NCBI GenBank assembly: GCA_026419775.2
Contig: JAOPGA020000730.1
Span: forward strand, 1-64,000
Source: Acrasis kona
Lineage: Eukaryota; Heterolobosea; Eutetramitea; Acrasida; Acrasidae
DNA length: 64,000 bases
Reading direction: 5' to 3'
Below the pieces are notes generated by a model. The model saw only the letters and a list, made by a program, of their open reading frames with translations. It was not told where the DNA came from and made no database searches. Positions 1 through 10,890 of the stretch are shown here, in pieces; the first letter of the stretch is position 1; the number at the start of each line of letters is the position of its first letter. The translations under genes and the position numbers were made by a program.

Positions 1-606
1 AGTACTGTTAGGTCAACAACACAACTCAGCGACGGCAGAATAGCAAGCGGTAGTAGTGACAAAACAATTAAGATCTGGGACACAAACAATGGACAATGTT
101 TGTTGACTTTAACTGGTCACACAAGTGCTGTTATGTCAATAACACAACTCAGCGACGGCAGAATAGCAAGCGGTAGTAGTGACAAAACAATCAAGATCTG
201 GGACACAAACAATGGACAATGTTTGTTGACTTTAACTGGTCACACAAGTACTGTTAGGTCAACAACACAACTCAGCGACGGCAGAATAGCAAGCGGTAGT
301 GATGACAAAACAATCAAGATCTGGGACACAAACAATGGACAATGTTTGTTGACTTTAACTGGTCACACAAGTACTGTTTGGTCAACAACACAACTCAGCG
401 ACGGCAGAATAGCAAGCGGTAGTGATGACAAAACAATCAAGATCTGGGACACAAACAATGGACAATGTTTGTTGACTTTAACTGGTCACACAAGTACTGT
501 TATGTCAATAACACAACTCAGCGACGGCAGAATAGCAAGCGGTAGTGATGACAACACAATCAAGATATGGGGCTCAAAAATTAATTTACAGGAATATACA
601 AAGTAG
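1..606 (+). CDS. KCTD-WD40 repeat protein, 3' part (5' end outside window)
   Basis: The frame is open from base 1 to the TAG at 604-606, giving 201 residues that are the C-terminal end of a WD40 array. Four complete repeats and one partial repeat are seen, each exactly 41 residues (123 bp) with GHTS near the start, SDGRIASGS in the middle and IKIWD at the end. The last repeat runs into the tail GSKINLQEYTK, identical to the tail of the inverted copy at 13053-14171. That copy shows the missing N-terminus is probably a coiled coil plus a BTB/T1 (KCTD) domain. WD40 arrays form beta-propellers that scaffold protein complexes; KCTD domains often recruit cullin-3. The substrate cannot be inferred. 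Repeat units are almost identical in DNA, which implies recent unit duplication or gene conversion. Confidence 0.85.
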   Translation, partial: STVRSTTQLSDGRIASGSSDKTIKIWDTNNGQCLLTLTGHTSAVMSITQLSDGRIASGSSDKTIKIWDTNNGQCLLTLTGHTSTVRSTTQLSDGRIASGSDDKTIKIWDTNNGQCLLTLTGHTSTVWSTTQLSDGRIASGSDDKTIKIWDTNNGQCLLTLTGHTSTVMSITQLSDGRIASGSDDNTIKIWGSKINLQEYTK

Positions 607-855
607 AAATTTTAAAATCCTTCCAAGTTCGGTTGGGTTTATAAAGTGATTCGTTTTTTATTATTCTATTACAAGTTTTCGTTTTCAATCATATTTTATA
701 AAAAAACGATTTTGCAAAGACGCTCCTGGCATAAACCCTAATTTAATGCAGAGACTTTAGAGAGGTCGATCATTCGCCGCTACTCAGCACCATTATGTTT
801 TTCATCTGTTAGATACCGGATTTAAGGTTTTCTTAGATTCAGTACGTCCGTTTTT
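1..855 (+). repeat. Left arm of a large inverted duplication
   Basis: This arm holds the WD40 coding end and about 245 bp of 3' flank. Read in reverse complement, 12803-13560 carries the same sequence. In the non-coding flank (607-851 against about 12808-13050) I count two substitutions, so the duplication is recent or kept alike by gene conversion. Similarity stops near 855, just after the shared string AGTACGTCCG. The arm runs off the left edge of the window, so its full length is unknown. Confidence 0.9.
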
Positions 856-1826
856 ATAACTCAACCTTCAAACAAAATTGATCGAAATTGAAGCAGGTTA
901 AACATGTTCCATGGTCTCTGTCCGATCTCATTCAAAATTTGTGTATGATAATTTGGCATGACATCCAGCTGGAAGTAATTTGGCATAGACTTCGCGCTCC
1001 TCAACAAAATGTACAGGCTAAAAGTATTGTTCGACTGGAATGACAGGTTGAAGATTTGGCATAGGCTTTGCTCTTTCCAGTGGTATTATAAGTCACAAAT
1101 GTAAACTCATATCATTGATGTCAAGATGCTCTAATTCACTCTTTATATCTATCCTTATGTGTAGTTAGTTATAAAGGCCCGTAGACAGGACCAACCTAAC
1201 TTATAGAAAGATTAAAAGTGAATGTTCAACACCATATTACTCTTCATACTTCCTGCAATATAAAAATATACTATTGTAGTTTAGAAATAGTCTAACCGCA
1301 ATGCTTACATACATACAATTTCACACGTGATCGATTTGAGGTACGCATCATACGTGTGAACTTTTTGATCTTAGTTGATTTATACAACTCCAAACCTTCT
1401 ATTTTATAATAGAAGGTTAAAAACTCCCTACCTTAAGAATTAGTTCAACCCTCACAATCGCACAAACACGTCGTGTAATCAAACGAGTTATTTGAAGCAT
1501 TAATTAATGAAAGATCTCCTATTAACCAAACCCAAGAGATCCCTCTGATGCAATATTATTTATAAATTGAGTGAACCTGGATTTGAATTCCAGTTTTCTG
1601 ATGTTGCAGCACGGACTTTATCTGATTACTTATATTGGTTCAATCTAATCAAATAAAATTGTATTTACTAAATACTCTATCAGGTAGCCGCAAACCAGTC
1701 GGACTCCTAAAGGCACTTGCTATTAATGGCCGTGAGCAAGGTTGACTTTAGTTCATTTCACCTTTCATTGTCATCCACTTTTGGTTAAATTTAATTTGTC
1801 ATTCTCAAGAGTTCCAAAAAACAAGT
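856..1826. other. Intergenic, 970 bp, no gene seen
   Basis: No supported ORF or RNA gene is visible. At 1393-1418 there is a perfect hairpin with 11-bp arms (AACCTTCTATT and its complement) and a TTAT loop. The rest is AT-rich and should contain the promoter of the surface-protein gene starting at 1827. Confidence 0.5.
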
Positions 1827-4800
1827 ATGAGGGTGTGCTATGTTCTTTGTTTGTTCACTCTACTTGTGTCTGAAATTCTAGCCTTGGCTATATCATCTAA
1901 TGGTTTAACCAACGTATGGAGGAATGGAGTGGCCATTTCGGATTTTAAATACATGACCATCGCCCCTGGTGATGTTTTGGCAATATCCTCACAGTCGCTT
2001 AATTCAACACAAAAATACATTCTCTCAGAGGTCAAGTATTTGAACTCATCCAAACACTCTATTTCGCTCATCACCAACAAACATTGGAGGTGTTCCAGTG
2101 ACCTTTCACTAGACAAGTATAAGAACTTTGATGGATACTCCCCTCCATTCGTTCATGAAGTAAATGGATATGGATCGTGGGCGGACAAGTATTCTCCTAT
2201 AATCTCAAACAATGCTGAATACATTTGGTCTCAAAATAGGACTTCAGAATCGGTTGTTTGTAAAATCCAAATACCAGAAGTAACAGAAAACAAGAAGGGT
2301 GCCACCATCAAGGTAGCAAGAGACAACTTTATCAATGGAGTTTGGGTCAACAACGCACTTGTTCCTGGATCCGATGCTTACAATGGTGCTTCCATAAGAG
2401 ACGCCTCAATATATCAAGTTAATCTATCCCCAGGAGACTTTGTATCCATTAGGGTAATCAATGCTGGAACATACACTCCCACCAACCCAGCTGCGATAAT
2501 GGCCGAGATCACTTATGACAACAATCAAAATCAATCAAAGACAATACTTTCGACTGGTTCATGGATGTGCACCAACAAACTAACCAACACCAACTGGTTT
2601 AATAGCACCTATGAAAACTTCTCCCCCGCCATTGTGTCGGCAGATAATGGTGCTGGTCCGTGGGTTAATTTGAGAGTAACTGCAATCTCCAACGATGCCA
2701 AATGGATCTGGCACAGAGACTTGGTGGACGAGGCCGGATGCAAAACTCAACTCGGTAGTTTTGCAAGTCAGACATTAGACGCATACGGTTGTGAAATTTG
2801 TTCCACTTATGCCGCACAACCTGGATCGAAGAGGAATGGATGCAACTGTTACGACGAAATCACAACAAAAACCAATGCCCCCACCCAATCTCCCGCAACA
2901 ACCACTCCAAACACCTTGATCAATTTATATCTATCCATCGATAATTACGTTAGAGGACTTTACATTAACAACATACTCGTTCCAGGAACATCCAACAACA
3001 TTGACTGGATGAACACCCAACACATCTCGTTACCCATCAAACCAAATGATGTGGTCGCCATTCAAGCCCACAACACACTTTCAGTACAGGGCATTTTGGC
3101 ACAATTAGACATTGACGGAACTATAATTGCATTAACCAATTCCGTCAATTGGAAATGCACCGGTAATTTGTTACTTGATAAAGGAGATAACTTTACGGGT
3201 TACACCACGCCCGTCAACTACGGTAGTAATTTTAATCATCCTACCTATGGCCATAGAGCTTACATCAGTAAAGATGCTGAATGGATTTGGGACGTTGATT
3301 CACAAGTGGAGTATTCTACGGTAGTGTGTAAAGTGAAATTAAATGCTTATCTGTTTCCCACATCAAGCGTTCCTACTACAACGCCAACACCAAGCACTTC
3401 ATCTCCCACCGCAACGCCAACCGCGACTCCTATTTTGCGTACGCTACCACCAACACCCACACCTACTCAAACAAAAGCACCTACGCTCACAACAACTCCA
3501 GAAGTAATCACTACCACTGCTACACCGACTACTACTACATCATCTCCTGTAGTCACTACCACCACCGCTGCACCAACCACTACAACTGCCGCACCAACAC
3601 CCACCCCATCAACTCCATCATCATGTTTCTATAAATTTACAGATCCCTCGCTACCAACATTTACATTACCAGAGCCACTATCAGGAGACTACACTCTCAA
3701 TAACGGCAATCCAATCATCACATCACAAGATACACCAGCGAGAGGATGCAACGGAGATTTATTCGAGTACTTTGATCCTCAAGATAAGGCCTGGTACAAG
3801 TGGTATTTGGATAGTAACAGAAATAACCAAACTTCCATCAACACATTCTATGTAACTAACGAGAATCGATTAAATGTTAGAACGATTCAAACGAATCAAT
3901 CTCCATTGATTGATTTATTGCACGATAAGATTGGAAGGTTAACAATAACATGTAACAACGGAGTTAGACAGTGTTTGTTATTTAATTTGAGATCTCCACG
4001 TGTTCCTGCACCAATCCCTACTCAAACGCCATCGCCAACTACACCTACCCAAACGGTAACTCCTACACAAACACCCACCGCTACATTGACTACTTCACGA
4101 GCACCATCTTCATCACTATTGATAACTACGCGCACACCCACTTCAACTCCCACTCAAACATTATTGTTCCCTACACAATGGAAGTGTGTTTATTCGCCTA
4201 ATGATAGAGACTACTTACCTGGAAGAATAAACAACCAAGGATATGCCGAATGCATGAGTAGCGATTGGCAAAACTGTTTCTGGACTTCAACAATGCAGGA
4301 ATGTAACGATCGAGTAGAGAACATGAAATCTACTCCAAATAATCTAAGACCTCTACAAACAGCTGTCAACTCTCCATGTCCATATTACTTGAATTGGGGA
4401 TGTGCAATCTACAATGCGTTCTATCCGTTCACTCCATCAGTTACACCTACTGTATCACCCACACAAACACCTACTCCAACACGCGAGGCTACTACATCAT
4501 CAGCAACTACTTCAATCCCAACAATAACATCTACTCCTTCACAATCACCTATTTCAACTAGAGCACCTACTCAAATACCTCTTGTTACAAGTGCCTCTGC
4601 TGCAACTCCTACACCAACATCTATTCCTACTCAACCTAATCCAACAAGAATACCTACATCGACTCCTACACAATCACCATCACTCTTACCAACTCTAGTA
4701 CCTACTCAATCACCTATTCCTAGACCGCTCACTCAAATACCTAATATCACAGTTGCTCCTACAGCAACAGCAACACCTACTTCCAACGCAACATCGACAT

Positions 4801-7800
4801 CTGCTATACTTCGCTTCAGTGTCGATAATTACCTCAATGGACTTTATCTAAATGGTGCTCAGATACGCGAAGGAAATAATATTAATTGGGAAATTACGCA
4901 AACAATTGAACTACCAATTAAAGTAGGTGATGTGATTACAATCCATGGTTACAATACACAAGCGCAACAAGGTATACTTGCAGATATTATCAACAAGAAC
5001 ACTGGAAGAGTAGTAACTACTACTGGTAGTCACTGGAGATGTAGCGGTAATGTTAACCTTGACAAAGGTAGTAACTTTACAGGATATAACTCGCCTGTTA
5101 CATATGGTAACAATAATAACAATGCTGTATGGGGAACAAGACCTAGTATATCCTTTAATGCTATGTGGATATGGGATGTTAACTCACAAAGAGAATACTC
5201 TTACAGTGTATGCAAAGTACAAATTACACAAGCAATGTTGAGCGAAAGTATTACTCAAGAAAGTTGTACGCAACTCTCCATCTCTTCTTGGACTCCAAAT
5301 GCTTTACCTTCAGTGCTGTCTACTTCAGTACAAGGTAATGGTTTTCCATGGAAAACAAACGGAGAATACATTTATTCTGGAGATAATCTAAGCAAACATT
5401 CCATTACATCAAGACTTGACTTTACATTTACAATTACTAAACCATCCGTACTAGAGTTCGATTACTGGATGGTATCAGAAACAAGCTATGACGTTTTCAC
5501 ATTCAGTTTGACACCAAGTACTGGATTTAGTATCAACAGGAGTGGCACATACAGAACATATGAAACTGTTCAAGTACCAATCTTTAACAGTGGAGTATAT
5601 ACAGCATCATGGACATATAGAAAAGACAGTTCTATCAGTGTAGGAGAAGATCAAGTAAGAATAAGAAGGATTGTACTTTATGATAGTAGGTGCGTTGCAC
5701 CAGAATATGATGCCACCCCAACACCTACTGCAACACATACGACCACTCCCTCACAAACAATATCACCAGCAACTACTCCAATCCCAACAATAACATCTAC
5801 TCCTTCACAATCACCTATTCCAACTAGAGTACCTACTCAAATATCCCTTGTTACAAGTACTCCTACAGCAACAAGAACAGTAGCTACTCCCACACAATCA
5901 TCATCACCATTGACAAGTTCAGCTGCAACACGCACATCTACTTCAACACCGACACTCAACCCTACTCCTACACGCACTCTAACACCAAGCCCTACTCCTA
6001 CCCAATTACCAACCTCCACTCCTACACGTACTTCAACACCAGCCTCCACTCCTACATCAACACCAACCCCTACACCAACTCAGTTGCCAACACCAACTAC
6101 AACGCCTACACTCATTCCAAATCCTACACGTACTTTAACAGCCACTCCTACTTCTTCCAGAACACCTACCCAAACAACTCTAGCTACAAGCACTCCAACT
6201 GCAACAAGAACACCTGTTATTGTTAAGTTTAGTATCGACAACTATCTTCAAGGTTTCTACTTGAATGGCGCTCAGATACGTGGTGTTAATAGTATTGAAT
6301 GGATGGAAACACAAACAATAGAGTTGTCACTAATAGAAAACGATATCATTGCAGTTTATGGTTATAACACACAAGCACAACAAGGTGTCCTTGCAGAAAT
6401 CGTCGACAAAAACACTGGAAGAGTAGTAACTACTACTGGTAGTCACTGGAGATGCAGTGGTAATGTTAACCTTGACAAAGGTAGTAACTTTACTGGATAT
6501 AACTCACCTGTTACATATGGTAACAATAATAACAATGTTGTATGGGGAACAAGACCTAGTATATCCTTTAATGCTATGTGGATATGGGATATAAGCTCAC
6601 AAAGAGAATACTCTTACAGTGTATGCAAAGTACAAATCACACAAGCAATGTTAAATGGAGGTACCTCAACATCTACACAAACACCTACTGCAACAAGAAC
6701 TCAAACACCATCACCAACTCTATCAGCAAATTCATCATCTGCGCCAACACGCACTTCAACTCTCGCACCTACATATGGTGCGACAGCTATTCCTACTGAA
6801 ACATTAACCCGTAATCCATTCCAATCGAACAGTAGTTGTACTCAACTCTCTATTACCTCTTGGACTCCAAATGCTTTACCTTCAGTGTTGTCTACTTCAG
6901 TACAAGGTACTGGTCAACCATGGAAAACGAACGGAGTATATATCTACTCCGGTGACAACTATAATATGAACTTCATTACATCAAGACTTGACTTTACATT
7001 TACAATCACTAAACCATCCGTACTAGAGTTCGATTACTGGATGGTATCAGAAACAAGCTATGACGTTTTCACATTCAGTTTGACACCAAGTACTGGATTT
7101 AGTATCAGCAGGAGTGGCACATACAGAACATATGAAACTGTTCAAGTACCAATCTTTAACAGTGGAGTATATACAGCATCATGGACATATAGAAAAGACA
7201 GTTCTATCAGTGTAGGAGAGGATCAAGTAAGAATAAGAAGGATTGTACTTTATGATAGTAGGTGCGTTGCACCAGAATATGATGCTACTCCAACACCTAC
7301 TGCAACACATACGACCACTCCCTCACAAACAATATCACCAGCAACTACTCCAATCCCAACAATAACATCTACTCCTTCACAATCACCATTGACAAGTTTA
7401 ACACCTACACGTACTTTAACAGTCACTCCTACTTCTTCCAGAACACCTACCCAAACAACTCTAGCTACAAGCACTCCAACTACAACAAGGACTCAAACAC
7501 CATCACCAAATCCATCAGTAAATCCATTTACCTGCTTAGAAAGTTCCTTCACACAATGGGCCAGTGGTAACACAACAGCACTCCCACCAAAATTTTCTAC
7601 CGTTGGAGCCAACAATGGAGATTATTGGAGAAGTGCAGGTAGTTACATCTACTCCGGTAATAATTATGACAGACACAGCATACAATCCAGACTCATGTAT
7701 GAATTCACAGTAGACAGCAACGCTGTTTTAGTAATTTGAATACAGCATGGAATCAGAAAAATCTTATGACTTTTTCGAATTTACAATCACTCCAAATGTC

Positions 7801-8652
7801 AGTTTCACTGTGCGTGAAAGTGGAATAGTGTTGAACAAAACCATTTTAACGCCAGTATTATCATCTGGTAACTATATTGCTACTTGGAAATATTCAAAAG
7901 ATGGAATTATTAGTTCTGGTATGGATCAAGTTAGAATAAAACAAATCAGATTATTTACTGATAACTGTTCTACAAGGACTTTGGCACCCACACAAGCTCC
8001 AACTATAGCACCTTCTTTAGCACCTGTTGCTACAAATACTCCCATTGCAACAAGAACACCTGTTATTGTTAAGTTTAGTATTGATAACTATCTTTATGGT
8101 TTCTACTTGAATGGCGCTCAGGTGCGTGGTAATAACAGCATTGAATGGATGGAAACACAAACAATAGAGTTATCATTAAAAGAAAATGATGTCGTTGCAG
8201 TTTATGGTTATAACACACAAGCACAACAAGGTGTTCTTGCAGAAATCGTCGATAAGAACACTGGAAGAGTAATTACTACTACAGGTAGTCACTGGAGATG
8301 CAGTGGTAATGTTAACCTTGACAAAGGTAGTAACTTTACTGGATATAACTCACCTGTTACATATGGTAACAATAACAACAATGCTGTATGGGGAACAAGA
8401 CCTAGTATATCCCTTAATGCAATGTGGATATGGGATATAAGCTCACAAAGAGAGTACTCTTACAGTGTATGCAAAGTACAAATCACACAAGAAATGTTGT
8501 TGTCAAATAGAAGTGAACCTACACATACCCCCACTCCAACAGCAACTCAATTCTCAAGAATTCCTTCACCCTCTCCTCAAGTGTCGTCAGCTTCGGTTGT
8601 TGGATTCAATTTTGTTATTTTGCTTTTCACCTTGTTGTTCTTGATGTTTTAA
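1827..8652 (+). CDS. Giant modular Thr/Pro-rich secreted surface protein, +1 frame break at 7737
   Basis: About 2275 codons if one base is skipped near 7737. Residues 1-20 are a signal peptide. Six copies of a ~130-residue beta-sandwich-like module (conserved DNY-x-GLY-x-NG, HWRCSG, NAMWIWD, CKVQ) begin near residues 25, 160, 362, 996, 1468 and, after the break, near nt 8074. Three copies of a second ~140-residue module (CTQLS...W, SGDN, SRLDF...F, EFDYWM, DQVRIRR) begin near 1147, 1670 and 1904. They are joined by long Thr/Pro/Ser linkers that look heavily O-glycosylated. The C-terminus is a short hydrophobic stretch with no cytoplasmic tail, as in GPI-anchor signals. I do not recognise the modules; the fold resembles galactose-binding-type domains only by Trp and Gly pattern. 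Likely an adhesin or cell-coat protein. The third copy of the second module is split by TGA at 7737-7739 and continues one base out of frame. Confidence 0.8.
5402..5815 (+). repeat. Internal duplication, unit 1 (414 bp)
   Basis: Nearly identical to 6974-7387 at an exact offset of 1572 bp, with a handful of substitutions. It encodes the second half of the CTQLS module and the start of the following Thr/Pro linker. Confidence 0.9.
6974..7387 (+). repeat. Internal duplication, unit 2 (414 bp)
   Basis: Partner of 5402-5815. Identity ends abruptly inside the Thr/Pro linker, where the two linkers diverge. This fits unequal exchange or gene conversion between modules. Confidence 0.9.
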
Positions 8653-8834
8653 AATTTAACGACGCACTTTACAATCCCGATTTGGAAGCTCAATAAATAG
8701 CAGCGGCTCAATAAAAACAAAATTGAAATCCAAAAACGTGAACATTTTGAAGCAAACGGCATCAAGTATGTTGTCATCAGGAAGCCCAAACACTAACCGC
8801 ACATGTTTAGGATGCTTCACAACTGTCAGTCGGT

Positions 8835-9112
8835 ATTAGTACACCCAAGGATATGCCAAAAGAAAGCCCTGTGCTAGATATTTGGTGTGGTCGAAACACA
8901 AGTCCTGTAAGAATGTCATTGTAGACAAGCAAAAATCTTGAGGGGGAGAGGCCAAAGAAGAAGAGAAAGACCAAGAAGAGTAGTAATGTTGTTGAGGCTG
9001 AGCAAGTAATTGTGGCACCATAGACCGTGAAAGAAAACACGCACGTGCAAGAAATGTGGTAATTTATTGACGAAAGAATACCACACATTCAAGGGGAGAA
9101 AACCACTGTGTA
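8835..9112 (+). pseudogene. Decayed fragment: basic AT-hook-like stretch plus short CxxC segment
   Basis: On the + strand one frame gives a Lys/Arg-rich stretch (GERPKKKRKTKK) near 8940-8980 that then hits TAG. A second frame gives KTRTCKKCGNLLTKEYHTF and ends GRKPLCK-stop at 9112. The order (basic patch, then a CxxC...C segment) recalls the ends of some transposase or chromatin-type proteins. The frames are broken, so this is a relic at best. The two pieces may be unrelated, and I cannot name a family. Confidence 0.3.
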
Positions 9113-9305
9113 AATAAAAATTGTAAAGTTTTAATTTTAGACCTTCCTAAAAAAATCAAGTATAGCGCGTCGTTAATAAACGTACAATTTTGAATACATT
9201 GATTGAAGGTTTTGTAAGCCATTTACTAAATTTAAATATTTCCTGATTAGATGTTTCAATTTGACAGTCAATGACATTCACAACAGAAGATTGAGCAACA
9301 AGAAA

Positions 9306-10445
9306 ATGAGGTCATGTTTTAGTACCTTAGAATTTCGGGTAGTACTTGCCTGTTTGGTTTTTTTACTTCTACTACTTTTCGCATACAAAGATACAACACA
9401 TTCTTTGTTAAAATCGCGGTTATCGGGATACCCACTGAAAATAGAGGATGGACATATTTATGATGATAACATTGATTTTGCAACAGAATGGTTAGCAGAA
9501 GTAAACAGGACGGACATAGTGCGACAAGCTAAACGAAACGCAGAAGTTAAGAGCATCAAACCTTTGATTTGTTTAGGCATCATAACACACAATCGCAAGG
9601 GATTAAAGTATCTTTACGTCACTCTCTACTCCATCTTGCGTGACATTTTTCAAAGTAACAAGGAAGGAGAAGAGTTTAGGACATTCCTTGAGCGCGTCAC
9701 ACTTTTCGTACTAAATGCAAATAAAAACATTGAGGGCGATCCAATTCTAAAGGATGTAGTGGATGCAGGCATCGACGTGATACCCAGTACTTCAACCACA
9801 GAAATTGAAAAAAACTACAGAGCAAAGCAGAACGAAGATTATATATCTGCACTTGAGCATTGCAGCAAGACTCAAGCGAAAATAACCTTAATCATAGAAG
9901 ATGATGCCTGGGTAGGTAGAGATTTTTTCAAAGTAGTTCAGAAGGATATCTACCCTAAGTTGAAGCATATAAAAGATTGGCTGTGGATCAAACTTTATTT
10001 TGATCCCTATTGGGATTTTTTCAGTAACAGATCCATGGTGTTTATTGGTTTTCTATCTTTCCATGTTGGCTGTATTTTTGTAATCCTTTACATTTTGTTG
10101 TCTGCATTTTTTAATATAGCGAATAGACTTGATCGATTAAGATCAGCTTTTCTGTTTGTGGTCGCCTTCGGTACCACTATACTATCAATGTTAATCATTG
10201 GCTATCCAAACTTACCTTTTGATCGGATCGGCTTTGTAGAACACTTCAAACCGGGATCGACAGTTGCACAAATTTATCCTAACAGCAAGCTGGAAGTACT
10301 TATCGATTGTATGAGTAAAAACAAGTTACTTTATAATTCAGATCTTAATATTGGGGAGTGCACAAAGGAGCATAATCTGAGGGGGTATCATTTTAAGCCT
10401 TACCTAGCAAAGCACTTCGGGGTTAAATCAACGAGGGATGTGTAG
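9306..10445 (+). CDS. PGAP4-like GPI-glycan side-chain transferase (TMEM246 family)
   Basis: 379 residues from the ATG at 9306; the frame extends upstream but has no earlier ATG. Features in order: cytosolic N-terminus, TM1 (about residues 13-27), GT-A-like domain beginning at ICLGIITHNR, an acidic metal-site motif IEDDAWVGRDFF near 200, then a tandem transmembrane hairpin (about 243-300) inserted in the glycosyltransferase domain, and a C-terminal lumenal segment ending near KHFGVKS. An inserted TM hairpin within a GT-A fold is the hallmark of PGAP4, the Golgi enzyme that adds GalNAc to GPI anchors. Length agrees with the family (about 400). It lies directly downstream of a gene encoding a GPI-type surface protein, which is suggestive but may be coincidence. 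Confidence 0.75.
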   Translation: MRSCFSTLEFRVVLACLVFLLLLLFAYKDTTHSLLKSRLSGYPLKIEDGHIYDDNIDFATEWLAEVNRTDIVRQAKRNAEVKSIKPLICLGIITHNRKGLKYLYVTLYSILRDIFQSNKEGEEFRTFLERVTLFVLNANKNIEGDPILKDVVDAGIDVIPSTSTTEIEKNYRAKQNEDYISALEHCSKTQAKITLIIEDDAWVGRDFFKVVQKDIYPKLKHIKDWLWIKLYFDPYWDFFSNRSMVFIGFLSFHVGCIFVILYILLSAFFNIANRLDRLRSAFLFVVAFGTTILSMLIIGYPNLPFDRIGFVEHFKPGSTVAQIYPNSKLEVLIDCMSKNKLLYNSDLNIGECTKEHNLRGYHFKPYLAKHFGVKSTRDV

Positions 10446-10890
10446 GAATAAAAAGAATTTGATTGAATAGTTGGATTAGATATATTGCATCTTCTTTTGT
10501 TGCTCTATCACTTCAAGTACTTGAGATCCAAATTTATTTTGACACATCGTGTTGAGGATGCTTGGAAGAAGCGATTTTCAAGCGGTGCTAAAAAACATTA
10601 TCGTGAAAACATTCTTGATTCTGCATGCTTGCTGTTCAAGAAGTTCGTGCTGACGACCTTCAATCTAGTCCATGTGTTAAAATCCGTTCTCTTTGAATCC
10701 TCACAAGCAAACAAACCAAAGCGGTGAATTTACATTCACACATTCAGCCCGCATCCTGCTCGCGGAAGAAGACGGCTAATAAAAGCAATATTTTTGTAAC
10801 ATTTCAATCGCTTTTGGACAACCCTAGGAGTTTTCAAAAAATAGAGAAATTGTAAAGTATAACTAAAATCGTCTTCGGGAAAATAGTGGT
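10446..10890. other. Intergenic, 445 bp, with an unassigned 80-codon frame
   Basis: 10485-10727 (+) is open for about 80 codons and rich in Lys, Phe and Leu, but has no in-frame ATG and no recognisable domain. It could be a 3' UTR or a decayed exon. Nothing else is seen. Confidence 0.3.

Noticed and set aside
1-606. CRISPR-like array from regular 123-bp repeats
   Set aside because: The repeats are coding WD40 units with no spacer/repeat division, in a eukaryotic gene.
1570-1625. Possible tRNA T-arm (CTGGA stem with a 7-nt loop) on the minus strand
   Set aside because: The loop is ATTCAAA instead of TTCRANY, and no acceptor, anticodon or D-arm could be placed around it.
7731-7745. Reading GTAATTTGAATACAG as a 15-nt intron to repair the surface-protein gene
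   Set aside because: It has GT and AG ends, but 15 nt is far below every other intron here and its removal leaves the same wrong frame with a stop soon after.
8807-9088. 93-residue minus-strand ORF
   Set aside because: It is antisense to the basic-patch relic and has no domain; its Phe/Leu/Ser composition is what a Lys/Glu-rich strand gives in reverse.
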